Assembly (NCBI GenBank): GCA_003389215.1
Contig: QQVP01000024.1
Coordinates: 124,001 to 188,000, forward strand
DNA from: Planctomycetota bacterium
GTDB taxonomy: Bacteria > Planctomycetota > Planctomycetia > Pirellulales > UBA7805
Length of the DNA stretch: 64,000 nt
Reading direction: 5' to 3'
Shown in pieces: positions 18,257 through 27,417 of this stretch (position 1 is its first letter; each line of letters starts with the position of its first letter). Under the pieces are notes generated by a model, which was not told where the DNA came from, made no database searches, and saw only the letters and a list, made by a program, of their open reading frames with translations. A program made the position numbers and the translations under genes.

Positions 18257-19240
18257 CTACGGAGTCGCCAGCGTGCCGACAACTTCGCCCACGCGACTTG
18301 CACCTAGCGAGGCGATCGCCGCCGGTAGTTCGTCGACGAGCGCGTTGGCGGCCGTCGGTCGATAGAAGTTCGCGGTGCCGATCTGAACGGCGCTCGCCCC
18401 CGCGACCAGAAACTCCATCACGTCGTCGATCGTCGCAATGCCGCCGATGCCAACGATCGGAACTTCCACCGCCTGGGCCACCTGGTACACAATCCGCAGC
18501 GCGATCGGCTTGATCGCCGGTCCGCTCAGCCCGCCCATGACATTGCCCAACAGCGGACGTCGGCCCCGCCAGTCGACCGCCATACCCAGACAGGTATTGA
18601 TCGCCGAGATGGCGTCGGCGCCCCCCTGCTCCGCGCTGCGTGCGATTGCGCCGACGTCGGTCACATTCGGCGTCAGCTTGGCCAGTAGCGGATGCGAAGT
18701 GGCCGCTCGACAACCGGCCACCACCCGTTCACAACTTTGTGGATCGGTTCCAAAGTCGACCCCGCCGCTGACGTTCGGGCAGGAGATGTTCAGCTCAATC
18801 GCGCCGACCTCGGCAAATTCGTCAAGACGCGCCGTCATCTCGACGAACTCGTCGATCGTGCGTCCCGCAATACTGACGATGACCGGCACGCCGAGACTCG
18901 CCAGATACGGCAGGTGATGCGCCAGGAAGGCCTCTTGGCCGTCGTTGTCCAAGCCGATCGAGTTGAGCATGCCGGCCGGTGTCTCGATCGTTCGCCAAGG
19001 AACGTTGCCGGCGCGCGCCTCGCGCGTGATCGTCTTGGGGATGATCCCGCCCAAAGAGGAGAGGTCCGTGAGTCCCTCCATCTCGCGGGCATAGCCGAAC
19101 GTGCCGGAGGCAACCAGAATCGGATTGGGCAGCGATAAGCGACCGAGCGAAACGGAAAGATCGATCGCCGGGTTCGGCGACGGTTCGGATTGGCTCGGGC
19201 GGTCACTCAAATTGGCGAAGGGGCTCGGCACAGGGCTCAC
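18257..19240 (-). CDS. pyrD: Dihydroorotate dehydrogenase, class 1B type
   Basis: About 327 residues. The core begins at [24 protein letters not shown]; the substrate and active-site loop is [12 protein letters not shown] (class 1 catalytic Cys), and the FMN-phosphate loop is [27 protein letters not shown]. It oxidises dihydroorotate to orotate in pyrimidine synthesis. Class 1B enzymes work with a PyrK iron-sulfur subunit, not seen here. The start is uncertain: GTG at 19240 or 19231 fit the family, while the open frame reaches an ATG at 19318 with a non-conserved extension. Confidence 0.9.
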   Translation of the reverse strand: MSPVPSPFANLSDRPSQSEPSPNPAIDLSVSLGRLSLPNPILVASGTFGYAREMEGLTDLSSLGGIIPKTITREARAGNVPWRTIETPAGMLNSIGLDNDGQEAFLAHHLPYLASLGVPVIVSIAGRTIDEFVEMTARLDEFAEVGAIELNISCPNVSGGVDFGTDPQSCERVVAGCRAATSHPLLAKLTPNVTDVGAIARSAEQGGADAISAINTCLGMAVDWRGRRPLLGNVMGGLSGPAIKPIALRIVYQVAQAVEVPIVGIGGIATIDDVMEFLVAGASAVQIGTANFYRPTAANALVDELPAAIASLGASRVGEVVGTLATP

Positions 19241-19378
19241 GAAACGAAGTTCGCCGCACGCGAGCGCAATGTAGCCGCGACACACCGCCCCGGCAACGGG
19301 GCGAGACTTGCGAGCCAACTCTCTCGGGAGGCGATTCCAACCGCGCCGGGCAACTCGGCTAGGCCGAGTCGCCGCCGC

Positions 19379-19597
19379 CTACAGAATCCCACCGTGAGTT
19401 CGGTGCGGCGTCAGATGGTCAGGCTGATCGAGAAACCAGAAGCGTTCCCACTCTTCCAAGAAATGGCGAAAGCCCTCGGAAGTGAAGATCAGCTGCTGGG
19501 TTCGTCGTACGGGATCGCCGGAATAAGCCGGCAGAATGCAGCCCGATTGACACGCCAGGCAAAGGGCAAGAAGCGCAGAGACAGCCAACGCACGCAT
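19379..19597 (-). CDS. Small predicted lipoprotein, unknown function
   Basis: 72 residues. The ATG at 19597 is preceded by a strong GGAGGAC site 8 bases away, which supports a real gene. The N-terminus is a lipoprotein-type signal (hydrophobic core AVSALLALCLAC, then QSGC with a candidate lipidated Cys20). The mature part is only about 50 residues, rich in Trp, Phe, Arg and His (EEWERFWFLDQPDHL). No named family recognised. Confidence 0.7.
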   Translation of the reverse strand: MRALAVSALLALCLACQSGCILPAYSGDPVRRTQQLIFTSEGFRHFLEEWERFWFLDQPDHLTPHRTHGGIL

Positions 19598-19818
19598 GGC
19601 ACAAGTCCTCCGTGACTAGTAACTTCGGTCGCCTAATCCGTAAGCGACATTCGATGCGACGCGGTCGTCTCCGGTGGCTCGTTCGACGTGGGAGCCTGGG
19701 ATTCGCCCGCGGTGTCTTTCGCCCAACCAGGCCCTGCGAACGAGTGCCAAAGGTCGGACGATGGTTTGTTGTCCTCGCTAACGACTTGCCGGCCATCTGG
19801 CCAAGGCACGTAAGTCTT

Positions 19819-20196
19819 TTACATGCCTACCGTTCCAGCCGGCGCCTCGCTTCCCCCCGACCCTTGAGCCGACACGCTCTCCAACTGCCGGACTCGTTCC
19901 TCCATCTCCTTGCCTGGCTTGAAGGTTACGACGAATTTCTCCGCCACGAACACCTTCTCGCCCGTACGGGGGTTTCGCGCCTTGCGGGCAGCGCGACGCT
20001 TGACCTCGAAAACGCCGAAGTTGCGAAGCTCGATGCGGCCGAGCGGACCTTCGCCGCCCCGTTCGAGGTGAGCCTTCGTGTCTTCGACGAGGGTCTCCAC
20101 GATCGCATCAAAGGTCTTTTGGACAATCTCCTTGGTCTTCAATTGGGTTAGACCAATCTCCTCGGAAATTGTCTTCACGATCTCCTTCTTAGTCAC
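19819..20196 (-). CDS. HU/IHF-family DNA-binding protein
   Basis: 125 residues from a GTG at 20196 with CAGGAGA upstream. [26 protein letters not shown] begins the HU fold and [23 protein letters not shown] is the beta-arm signature with the intercalating Pro (RNPRTG). A C-terminal tail of about 30 residues (from [10 protein letters not shown]), rich in Gly, Ser and Ala, extends beyond the usual 90-95 residues. It bends and compacts DNA. Whether HU or IHF-like is not decided by sequence. Confidence 0.93.
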   Translation of the reverse strand: MTKKEIVKTISEEIGLTQLKTKEIVQKTFDAIVETLVEDTKAHLERGGEGPLGRIELRNFGVFEVKRRAARKARNPRTGEKVFVAEKFVVTFKPGKEMEERVRQLESVSAQGSGGSEAPAGTVGM

Positions 20197-20680
20197 GACT
20201 CAGATCTCCTGATTGCGACGGGGAGAAATCGCGTGAATAAAGGACAGGATAAGCCCACGTCCAACGCTCCAAGTGTAAGTGACACAAGCATTAGAGTCAA
20301 GGCAAATGTCCGCAAGTCATGGTTGCATGCCGTCCGATTCGGCGGCTCCAGGGCGGACGTTCCTGTCCCGCGACGTTGGCATAAAGCCAGCCAAAATAAT
20401 GAGTTACACGTTCCACTTCCGTTGCGCCGCCGGCTCCGCCCCGGCGACGTTCAATAACCCTTTACTGCACAACGATTAACGACGAACGAGCCGGTCTCCT
20501 CGCCGGCACCGCTGCCTTGCTCACAGGTGGCTGCGGCGAGGCGGCTCCGAGCTGTTATCGACCACAAAATCGGCAAACTCGACCCAATCCGCCAAACTTA
20601 ACGTGAATCGACTTCGAGGCGGTCCGCGCCGCTGGCTTGCTCGCAGAGTTCGGGCCGCGGCGGCTGTTCCCGAAGCAGCC
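20197..20680. other. Intergenic region upstream of the HU gene
   Basis: About 480 bases between the HU start and the stop of the YkgJ-like gene. It must contain the HU promoter. The plus-strand open frames here are short, without codon bias or ribosome sites, and I see no RNA hairpin worth calling. Confidence 0.45.
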
Positions 20681-21103
20681 CTAAATCCGAATCTCGGCGG
20701 CCGATCGCTCAATCTCTTCCAGCGACACCAGCTCGCCGGTGCCGCTGCCGGGGCAGACTTCGCACGTCTGCCGCCAGCTCTCGGGGGAGCGGATATTCGA
20801 GTCCCAGAAGGGCCAGGTCCGACATTGCCGCGGCCGATCTTCGTAGACCGTGCAGCGGCGGGTACGACTGTCGAAGAAGACGCAGTCGCCGTTGGCATAC
20901 TCCACCAGGCTGTAGCGGATGCCAATCTTGCGGGCGTGCTGTTCGCGAAACTGATCGACCGGCATTTCGAGTCGCTCGGCCAACGCCTCGATTTCGGCCT
21001 TGTTGACCCACACGTAGCCTGGTGCTCCCGTGCAACAGTCGCCACAGCCGGTGCACTGGAAGCGGAGTCCTGCGTGGTACCAGGGCTGTTCTCTCTTGGC
21101 CAT
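20681..21103 (-). CDS. YkgJ-type Cys-cluster protein
   Basis: 140 residues from the ATG at 21103, which has AAGGAGGG upstream; the frame also reaches 21166 without such a site. The Cys pattern is FQCTGCGDCCTG, then CVFFD, CTVYEDRPRQCRTWPFW and CEVCPG, i.e. the YkgJ/UPF0153 arrangement thought to bind zinc or an iron-sulfur centre. Function unknown in the family. It starts 59 bases downstream of the cysteine desulfurase-like gene on the same strand, so the pair may be linked through sulfur or metal-cluster chemistry (inference). Confidence 0.85.
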   Translation of the reverse strand: MAKREQPWYHAGLRFQCTGCGDCCTGAPGYVWVNKAEIEALAERLEMPVDQFREQHARKIGIRYSLVEYANGDCVFFDSRTRRCTVYEDRPRQCRTWPFWDSNIRSPESWRQTCEVCPGSGTGELVSLEEIERSAAEIRI

Positions 21104-21162
21104 CGCCTTCCCTCCTTGCAGCTCGTGGATCGCCACTCGGCGTGCGCGCCGTGGACGTCGTT

Positions 21163-22338
21163 TCACACGGGCAGTGCCGCCTTGCTGATTTCGGCAATTG
21201 CGCGAATCGCCAACTCGACATCCTGCTCGTCATTGAAGATACCGAGACTCATCCGCACGGTGCCGGCGGGAAAGGTGTCGAGCGTGCGATGAATCTCCGG
21301 GGCGCAGTGCAACCCGCTACGCACCTCGATGCCGTAGGCCGAATCGAGCAGCATCGCGACTTCCTGAGGATCATAACCCCGCACGTTGAAGCTGACGACC
21401 GCGGTGCGTGCGCCGGTAGCGGCGGGTCCGTGGATCGTGACTCCTTCGATCGCCTGCAAGCCTTCACAGAGTTGCCGCGTCCGTTCGCCGAGCTGTTGTC
21501 CGATCGCCTCGACGCCTCGCTCCAGGACCACCTGCAACCCAGCGGCGAGTCCCGCCAGACCCGGCACGTTGAGGTTGCCCGTCTCGAGACGCTCGGGCAA
21601 GGTCTCCGGCTGGCGGTCTTCTTCGCTCTTGGTGCCCGTCCCGCCGAATCGCAGCGGCCGTACGCGACTCTCGACGCCGTCGGCGAGCGCGAGGATCCCG
21701 GTGCCCAGCGGCCCCAACAATCCCTTGTGACCCGAGGTCGCCAGCAGGTCGGCGTGAAGCTCGTCGAGGCGGCACGGCACATGCCCCGCCGTCTGCGCGG
21801 CATCGACCAGCAACAAGGCAGGATGCGGCCGTACCAACTCTCCAATCGCGTCCAGCGGCTCGATGGCCCCGGTGACATTCGAGGCATGAGAGATGACGAC
21901 CAATCGCGTCTCGGGGCGGAGCGCATCTTTGACGGCTTTCGCCGAGACATAACCTTGGCGATCGCAGGCGACCCGCGTCACTTCGACCGAAGCCTGTTCC
22001 TGCAAGTAGCGCAGCGGCCGCAGCACCGAATTGTGTTCGACGCTGGAGGTGACGACATGATCGCCAGCGGCGAGCGTGCCCTGGATGGCGATGTTGAGCG
22101 CGTCGGTTCCGTTGAGGGCAAAAACGATTTGCCGGGCGTCGCCCACTCCGAACAGGTCGGCCGCGCGCTCGCGCGCGGAGGCCACCAGCCTGAGAGCCTC
22201 GCCGGCAGCACGATAGCTACTGCGACCCGCCGGGGCGCCGACCTCCCGCATCGCCCGCTGCACCGCGTCGTAAACGGAGTCGGGCTTCGGCCAGCTGGTG
22301 GCGGCATTGTCCAGGTAGACACGACGGCTTTCAGACAT
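21163..22338 (-). CDS. Cysteine desulfurase / class V aminotransferase family protein
   Basis: About 391 residues from the ATG at 22338 (an in-frame ATG at 22365 is possible). YLDNAATSWPKP is the start of the NifS/SufS fold, SSVEHNSVLRPL has the conserved His, VDAAQTAGH the PLP-phosphate Asp-Ala-Gln, and LATSGHKGLLGPLGTG the Schiff-base Lys. A reactive Cys lies in VRSGLHCAPEIHRTL, on the extended loop typical of group II (SufS-like) enzymes. It should release sulfur (or selenium) from cysteine for cofactors. It sits 66 bases downstream of moaA, so supply of sulfur for molybdopterin is a plausible role (inference). Confidence 0.9.
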   Translation of the reverse strand: MSESRRVYLDNAATSWPKPDSVYDAVQRAMREVGAPAGRSSYRAAGEALRLVASARERAADLFGVGDARQIVFALNGTDALNIAIQGTLAAGDHVVTSSVEHNSVLRPLRYLQEQASVEVTRVACDRQGYVSAKAVKDALRPETRLVVISHASNVTGAIEPLDAIGELVRPHPALLLVDAAQTAGHVPCRLDELHADLLATSGHKGLLGPLGTGILALADGVESRVRPLRFGGTGTKSEEDRQPETLPERLETGNLNVPGLAGLAAGLQVVLERGVEAIGQQLGERTRQLCEGLQAIEGVTIHGPAATGARTAVVSFNVRGYDPQEVAMLLDSAYGIEVRSGLHCAPEIHRTLDTFPAGTVRMSLGIFNDEQDVELAIRAIAEISKAALPV

Positions 22339-22404
22339 GCCACGACTCTCGTTGAACCCAGGCAAGTAGTTCTCGACGGGCGCCCCCGAACCACCGATCG
22401 GACG

Positions 22405-23409
22405 CTAACCGCCGATCTGATACATGGCTCGCTCAGGACGCACAAAGTGAGGTTCGTCGATGCCGTGTCCGCGCTTCTTGGCGGACACCGCCTCGCGAAT
22501 CAGATCCGCCAACTCCGCGTCGCTCGCCGAGCCCCGCAACAACGCGCGGGCATCCCACTCGGTCGTCGAGAAGAGACAATTGCGAATCTTCCCCTCGGCC
22601 GTAATGCGAAGCCGATTGCACTGATCGCAAAACGGCTCGCTGACCGGGTTGATCAAGCCCACACGACCGCCGCCGTCGGCAAAGTTGTAATCGACCGCGG
22701 GCTGACTCGGATCACCTCGCTCGGCAGCCACCAGCGGGCCGAAGGCATCTTCGAGGCGGGCTCGCACCTCGGACCCGGTCACCACGAGCTCGTTCTCCCA
22801 GGCGTTCTCGGCGTCCAGCGGCATGAACTCGATGAAGCGCATTTCCAAGTCGTGTTCGCGGGCGAAACGGCTCAGCGTCGTCACGTCTTGGTCGTTGATG
22901 CCACGCATCGTGACGGCGTTGATGCGTATCTTCTCGAAACCGGCCTGCTGCGCGGCGACGATTCCCGCCACGATGCGGTCGACGCCCTCGCGACGCGAAA
23001 TCTGTCGGTAGGTGTCTTCGTCGAGCGTATCGAGGCTGATGTTGAGACGGTGCAACCCGGCCTCTTTCAGCTCCCTGGCGTGCTGATCGAGCAAGATCCC
23101 ATTCGTCGTCAGCGCGATGTCGTCGATCCCCTCGATGCGGGCCAGCAAGCGAATCAGCTCCGCCAACTCGTGACGCACGAGCGGCTCGCCGCCGGTCAGG
23201 CGAAGCTTGTTCACGCCCAGGCCTGCCGCCACGCGGACAAAGCGGGCGATCTCCTCAAAGCTGAGGATTTCGTCGCGGGGCATGAACTGCACATTCTCGT
23301 TCGGCATGCAGTACAGGCAGCGAATGTTGCAGCGGTCCGTCACGCTGACGCGTAGATTGGTGTGGACGCGGCCAAACCGGTCGACCAAACGACCCGAGGC
23401 ATTGCTCAT
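22405..23409 (-). CDS. moaA: GTP 3',8-cyclase
   Basis: 334 residues from the ATG at 23409. Radical-SAM motif CNIRCLYCMP near the N-terminus and a second cluster FCDQCNRLRITAEGKIRNCLF near the C-terminus. GGEPLVRHEL binds SAM. It converts GTP to the cyclised precursor of molybdopterin, with MoaC (not in the window). One difference: MoaA usually ends in two Gly that are essential for activity, and this one ends in IGG. The start overlaps the moaE stop by ATGA, so translation is coupled. Confidence 0.95.
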   Translation of the reverse strand: MSNASGRLVDRFGRVHTNLRVSVTDRCNIRCLYCMPNENVQFMPRDEILSFEEIARFVRVAAGLGVNKLRLTGGEPLVRHELAELIRLLARIEGIDDIALTTNGILLDQHARELKEAGLHRLNISLDTLDEDTYRQISRREGVDRIVAGIVAAQQAGFEKIRINAVTMRGINDQDVTTLSRFAREHDLEMRFIEFMPLDAENAWENELVVTGSEVRARLEDAFGPLVAAERGDPSQPAVDYNFADGGGRVGLINPVSEPFCDQCNRLRITAEGKIRNCLFSTTEWDARALLRGSASDAELADLIREAVSAKKRGHGIDEPHFVRPERAMYQIGG

Positions 23410-23927
23410 GACGTGGCTCCCTGGCGTGCCGCCGCGCTCGAGGTCGGGGCCTCGCCCTTCGACCCCGTTGCCATACGGGCCTGTGCCGAGCGAGATGGCG
23501 ACCCCGCCTCCGCCGCTTCCGCCGGGTGAACCCACTGACGTTCGCCGTCGGCCCAGTTCTCACACTTCCAGATGGGCACGACCTGCTTGATCGTATCGAT
23601 CAGCCACTTGCCACTCTCGAAAGCCGCCTCGCGATGGGGCGAGCTGACGGCCACCGCCACGCTCGCCTCGCCAATCTCCAGGTGCCCCAGTCGGTGGACG
23701 ATCGCGCAGCCGGTCAGCGGCCAGCGGCGACGGGCCTCGGCCTCCAACTCGGCCAATTCGCTGCGGGCCATGGCTTCGTAGCATTGGTAGTCGAGCGAGG
23801 CCGTTTCCCGACCGTCGGTATGCCGTCGCGTCGTGCCCAGGAACAAGACCATCGCCCCGGCATCGTCCGCGGCGACGTGCGCCAAGATGGCTTGGGTGTC
23901 GAGAGTTTGGTCGGTCAACTCAATCAT
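23406..23927 (-). CDS. moaE: Molybdopterin synthase catalytic subunit
   Basis: 173 residues from the ATG at 23927. MoaE landmarks: GAMVLFLGTTRRHTDG, LDYQCYEAMARSELAELEAEA, HRLGHLEIGEASVAVAVSSPHREAAFE and PIWKCENWADGERQWVHP (the catalytic Lys region). With MoaD it adds the dithiolene sulfurs to precursor Z; moaD is not visible here. The last 30 residues are a Ser/Ala-rich extension. The frame is open far upstream, but homology begins at this ATG. Confidence 0.93.
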   Translation of the reverse strand: MIELTDQTLDTQAILAHVAADDAGAMVLFLGTTRRHTDGRETASLDYQCYEAMARSELAELEAEARRRWPLTGCAIVHRLGHLEIGEASVAVAVSSPHREAAFESGKWLIDTIKQVVPIWKCENWADGERQWVHPAEAAEAGSPSRSAQARMATGSKGEAPTSSAAARQGATS

Positions 23928-24199
23928 GGCGCCGCATGCCCCGCAATCGTCACTCTTCTCATACCCTCTATGATGACGGGGGCCGTAGTGCCACGCAATG
24001 GCCGCGCGACGGCTACCAGATCGGGGCATTGGCCGCGATTCCTTGTAGTTTCGCCAACCCCAAGTATCATGAGATCGCCATGCACGGGCGCGATCGCGGA
24101 CGGTCGCCGTGCCGACGGTCTTGAGTCTTCGTTCATGGCGATCGCGTCTCACGCACGCGGTCATGGCAAGGTCGCGCTCGCGCACCTGGAGAGAGGCCC

Positions 24200-25234
24200 G
24201 TGGTTGCTTTCGCATGCCCTCGCTGCCAAGGCGAGTTTCAGGTGAGCGCGTCGTTGTTTGGCCAGCAGGCCGTCTGTCCTTACTGCCAGCGGCTCGTCGA
24301 TGTGGCGGACCCCAACGCGGCTGTCTCGCCCGCCAAGACCAACCCGATCGAGCAGCTCGTTTGTCCCCGCTGCGCCACCTCGATTCCGGTCCATCCGGAG
24401 CGAAAGGGGCAGAAGGTGGCCTGCCCCGCGTGCCTGGCTTTGATCGACCCGGCCCTGATTCCCCTCGAAGCGGAAGCAACGGACCCCGTCGAGCCGACCG
24501 TCGCCAACATCGAGCAGCCACCGCAGGCTGAAAACGAGTCACCAGTTCCCGATCCGGCCGCTCCCGAGTCGCCCGCTCCGAGGGTCCAAGATGGCGACCC
24601 CTCGTCGGCGACGCTCGCGGAGCGAAGCGCTGAAGCATCCGCGCCCGCAAAGGAACGACCGGCAGAGGAACCGGCCGATTCTTCGCGCAACGAGGAGCAT
24701 TCGACAAAGGCACCCGCGCCGATCGAAGTCGCGCCGGCGGACCGTGTCCACGACGACACCACCTCGGTCGAGGGCGGCGAGGAACTGTCACCGGAAGATG
24801 GACAAGAAGGACAAGCGAAAGACGAACAAGAGAAGCAAGCGGAGGAAGGAGCGGCCGTCTCAGCTTCCCACGAGCCGGAAACGGAACCTGCCAACGCGGC
24901 CCTCGACGAGCGGACCAAGCACGTCCTGGAGGCCCTTGAGTCCGGCGACGCCGCCCAGACTGCGGAAGGCGAGACGGTCGCCGCCGAGTTTGCGGAGTTT
25001 CGCGTCGAGGAACGTCCCCTCACCGTGCAAATCGGCAAGACGGTCGTCGAATTGGAGTCCGTTTCTCGGAAGGAAAAGCGCGAAAGACAACTGCGGCGGA
25101 ACATCACGATGCTGTTTCTCTGCATCGCCGTTTTGATCGGGGTCGTGCTCTATCTGACCGGAGTGATCGGCAATCGTCCCGGCCTCGAGCCGCCACCGAC
25201 GCCCGCGGACGAGGTACCGGCCGAGAACACCTAA
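24200..25234 (+). CDS. Tandem zinc-ribbon protein with acidic linker and C-terminal membrane anchor
   Basis: 344 residues from a GTG at 24200 with GAGAGG upstream. Two zinc ribbons: Cys6/Cys9 with Cys26/Cys29, and Cys55/Cys58 with Cys75/Cys78 (CPxC knuckles, the first like the MJ0042/DUF family finger). A Glu/Ala/Pro-rich linker of about 170 residues follows, then a conserved-looking stretch (EFRVEERPLTVQIGKTVVEL) and one membrane helix, NITMLFLCIAVLIGVVLYL, with a short periplasmic tail. This tail-anchored plan is common in planctomycetes; the function is not known. Confidence 0.8.
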   Translation: MVAFACPRCQGEFQVSASLFGQQAVCPYCQRLVDVADPNAAVSPAKTNPIEQLVCPRCATSIPVHPERKGQKVACPACLALIDPALIPLEAEATDPVEPTVANIEQPPQAENESPVPDPAAPESPAPRVQDGDPSSATLAERSAEASAPAKERPAEEPADSSRNEEHSTKAPAPIEVAPADRVHDDTTSVEGGEELSPEDGQEGQAKDEQEKQAEEGAAVSASHEPETEPANAALDERTKHVLEALESGDAAQTAEGETVAAEFAEFRVEERPLTVQIGKTVVELESVSRKEKRERQLRRNITMLFLCIAVLIGVVLYLTGVIGNRPGLEPPPTPADEVPAENT

Positions 25235-25249
25235 GGCGGCCCAACACAC

Positions 25250-26122
25250 TCACCCGCCGACGACCGCCTGGCCGATCTCAAAGATCTCTTCCGCATCGAG
25301 CACGAGGTCGTTGGCCTCGAATAGCCGGGCCACGGCGGCGCGGTGAATCTTCATTTTGGTGCCTCCGACGCCGACCGCACCGTAGCATGTCACGCCGTCG
25401 TAATCCTTGGCGCGATCGTGCACCTCGATGCCGCCGATGCCCAGCGGCGGAACCGCGTTGAGATCGATCGCCACCCGGAGCGTCCCGCAGTCACGACGGG
25501 CCTGCTCGGAAAGCAGTTCCACGCCGGCAGCGCCCGCCGCAAACACCAACTCCACTCCGTTGAGCGCCGAGTTGAGTTCGGTATCCGTGGCGACCTGAAC
25601 GGGCGTCAGTCGCGCTGCGTCGACCCGCGCCGCGACCGCCTCACATACCGCTCCGGCCCGGGCCGCATTGCGAGAAGCGACGCGAACCTCCGCGCCGGCT
25701 CGCGCCAGCAACCGCACCACGCGCGCCCCGACGGGACCCGTCGCGGCCAGGACCAGCGCCTTCGTCGCCGCCAGGTCGAGATGCTCCGCAGCCGCCAGCA
25801 CCGCCGCGGCCGCCGTCGTGTTCGAACCGTTCGAGTCGAGCATCACCGAAACCCGCACCGGACCGAAGAAGCACTTCTTCACTTCTTCGACGAGCTGCTC
25901 GCCCGCGGCGACGTCGCTGCCACCGACGAAAAGCGCGGTATGCCTGAGCTGCTCGCCACCCCGGGTGAACATCGCCCCGTAGACCAGGTCGCGCACCGCC
26001 TCGGGCACAATCCCCCCGTGGCGAAACAGGTGGTCGACGCCCGCATCGGCCGCCACCACGCCATCGAACACGCTCGGCTGGGCATCGCTATCGAGCTGGA
26101 CCAGGATCCGCGGGCTTTCCAT
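25250..26122 (-). CDS. mtdB: NAD(P)-dependent methylenetetrahydromethanopterin dehydrogenase
   Basis: 290 residues from the ATG at 26122. The substrate domain starts MESPRILVQLDSDAQPSVFDGVVAADAGVD, and the Rossmann part is KALVLAATGPVGARVVRLLARAGAEVRVASR, as in MtdA/MtdB. It oxidises methylene-H4MPT to methenyl-H4MPT, the step after Fae in formaldehyde oxidation and detoxification. It lies 121 bases downstream of fae on the same strand, with a hairpin between them. Upstream open frame to 26296 is not conserved. Confidence 0.9.
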   Translation of the reverse strand: MESPRILVQLDSDAQPSVFDGVVAADAGVDHLFRHGGIVPEAVRDLVYGAMFTRGGEQLRHTALFVGGSDVAAGEQLVEEVKKCFFGPVRVSVMLDSNGSNTTAAAAVLAAAEHLDLAATKALVLAATGPVGARVVRLLARAGAEVRVASRNAARAGAVCEAVAARVDAARLTPVQVATDTELNSALNGVELVFAAGAAGVELLSEQARRDCGTLRVAIDLNAVPPLGIGGIEVHDRAKDYDGVTCYGAVGVGGTKMKIHRAAVARLFEANDLVLDAEEIFEIGQAVVGG

Positions 26123-26157
26123 GATGTTGCGCTCCGCTCGTAAGAAGGTGGGGATAC

Positions 26158-26197
26158 CAAGAGAAACGAGCCCTCGAGCAAATGCTCGCGGGCTCGT
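26158..26197 (-). terminator. Terminator-like hairpin between fae and mtdB
   Basis: Arms 26166-26180 and 26183-26197 pair over 15 bases with one mismatch. On the minus strand the hairpin is followed by TTTCTCTT. This looks like a leaky intrinsic terminator or a processing/stability hairpin just after fae, expected to lower mtdB relative to fae. Confidence 0.55.
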
Positions 26198-26243
26198 CGT
26201 GATTGACGGTCGTTCGCCGTAAATCGGCGTCGCGCTGCGACCT

Positions 26244-26741
26244 CTAAAATCCCTTGAAGGGATGCTCGGCCGATTCCTGACCCGCCAGCATTTCATCGGC
26301 CGACGGCTTGCCGGACATCGCGTTGGCGATGGCGTCGACGGTGGCCTGGTAGTTGTATTCGTAGATCTTCTTGTCGTCGTCGGCTTCCCAGTGGATGAAG
26401 ACGCCGCAAACGATGCAGAGGTCTTCGCACTTGTCCTTGGGAATCACGCCCGATTTGACCGAATCGGCCACCGCATTGGCGACCGCCGCCTGGGCGGGTC
26501 CGAACATCTGCACCGCCTGCTTGGCACCCTTGATCGTGACCTTGGTGATCATCACGGTCGACGGCTTGACCGCCACGTTCGGCGTGAGAACCGCCAAGAG
26601 ATTGCTGTGTCCGGCACTCTGGCGGGCCAGGGCATTGGCGAACGCCACCCCGACGGGGCCGTCCTTGCTGCCAATCAACAGATCAATATGGGCAACCTCG
26701 TTGCCATCGCCAGTCAGGGCTTCTCCAACGTACATCGACAT
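26244..26741 (-). CDS. fae: Formaldehyde-activating enzyme
   Basis: 165 residues; TAGGAGC lies 8 bases before the ATG at 26741. The N-terminal YVGEALTGDGNEVAHIDLLIG contains the Fae catalytic His, and FANALARQSAGHSNLLAVLTPNVAVKPSTVM is the conserved core with the family's normal length. It condenses formaldehyde with tetrahydromethanopterin. mtdB follows in the same direction. Planctomycetes are known to carry this H4MPT pathway although they are not classic methylotrophs. Confidence 0.96.
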   Translation of the reverse strand: MSMYVGEALTGDGNEVAHIDLLIGSKDGPVGVAFANALARQSAGHSNLLAVLTPNVAVKPSTVMITKVTIKGAKQAVQMFGPAQAAVANAVADSVKSGVIPKDKCEDLCIVCGVFIHWEADDDKKIYEYNYQATVDAIANAMSGKPSADEMLAGQESAEHPFKGF

Positions 26742-27065
26742 AGTTTGCTCCTAATTTGCCAAAAACAGATTTGCCTGCGCCCGGCCGATATCCGCTTCGC
26801 GTCCACGGCTTGAGCCTCGGCGCGCCTTGGTTGATGTCCAACAGACGGAGAGGTACAAACCGGCAACGATAGCAGAGTTGCGTCCGATTACAAGCGGGTT
26901 GAACGTCTCCATAGGCCGCCGTCTTTCGCGGGCATCCGGCCAATTTCCGCAGCCTTGGCGACCGGCACATTGTCGCGCGACCAAGGCCGCCCGAGAGCCG
27001 GGATCGGCCGGTGAAATTGGGGGGTGCCACGCTGTGGCAAACACCATTTTTCTAACGCGATTCGT

Positions 27066-27094
27066 TTGCAGTTCAGCGGCGAAAGGCTTAGACT
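27066..27094 (+). promoter_or_regulatory. Candidate promoter upstream of the PEP-CTERM protease
   Basis: TTGCAG at 27066-27071 and TAGACT at 27089-27094 with a 17-base spacer, giving a start near 27101. It faces the protease gene at 27418 and a T-run at 27243-27250. Confidence 0.45.
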
Positions 27095-27100
27095 GAAAAC

Positions 27101-27252
27101 CGTTAGTTTGGGCCATCGCTTTTCGAAGTTCCGGCCCTCCCATCGATTCAGGAATTGCCTGCTGCGAACCAAAAGAGCTGCCCAGACTCTCCACGCGATG
27201 ACCCTTCTTAGGTCTTAGGGTCGAGCGGAGATTCTCGGCGGCTTTTTTTTGT
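27101..27252 (+). ncRNA. Candidate small RNA or attenuated leader (about 150 nt)
   Basis: From the predicted start near 27101 the RNA could close a long stem between GGGCCATCGC (about 27110-27119) and GCGATGACCC (about 27196-27206), 9 of 10 pairs. A local hairpin GACCCT/AGGGTC follows, and then eight T from 27243. It may be a free small RNA or the leader of the protease gene, with read-through needed to reach 27418. The rest of 26742-27417 contains no supported gene; a long minus-strand open frame there looks fortuitous. Confidence 0.35.
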
Positions 27253-27351
27253 GCAATCTGTCGGCACGCGTTACGGATTGGCCTGCCAAACAACAAGAAC
27301 GGCGGCCACGGGGCGAGTTAGGCCAGGAGGCGATTTGCCATTGAGTTTGAC

Positions 27352-27381
27352 GTTTCCGCAGGGGTTCAGGGCGGCGGAAAC
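27352..27381 (+). promoter_or_regulatory. Inverted repeat in the protease leader
   Basis: GTTTCCGC at 27352-27359 and its exact complement at 27374-27381, with a 14-base loop, lie about 25 bases before the AGAGGA ribosome site of the protease gene. It could be an operator or an mRNA hairpin. Confidence 0.3.
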
Positions 27382-27417
27382 CTAGCATAGGAATCCAGAG
27401 CCAAGAGGAAATCATTC

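Noticed and set aside
21022..23355. 777-codon plus-strand frame opposite the cysteine desulfurase and moaA
   Set aside because: Antisense to two well-supported genes; no ribosome site or domain.
26751..27296. 181-codon minus-strand frame upstream of fae
   Set aside because: No similarity to known proteins and it covers the fae upstream region and the candidate promoter and terminator on the other strand. Kept as intergenic.
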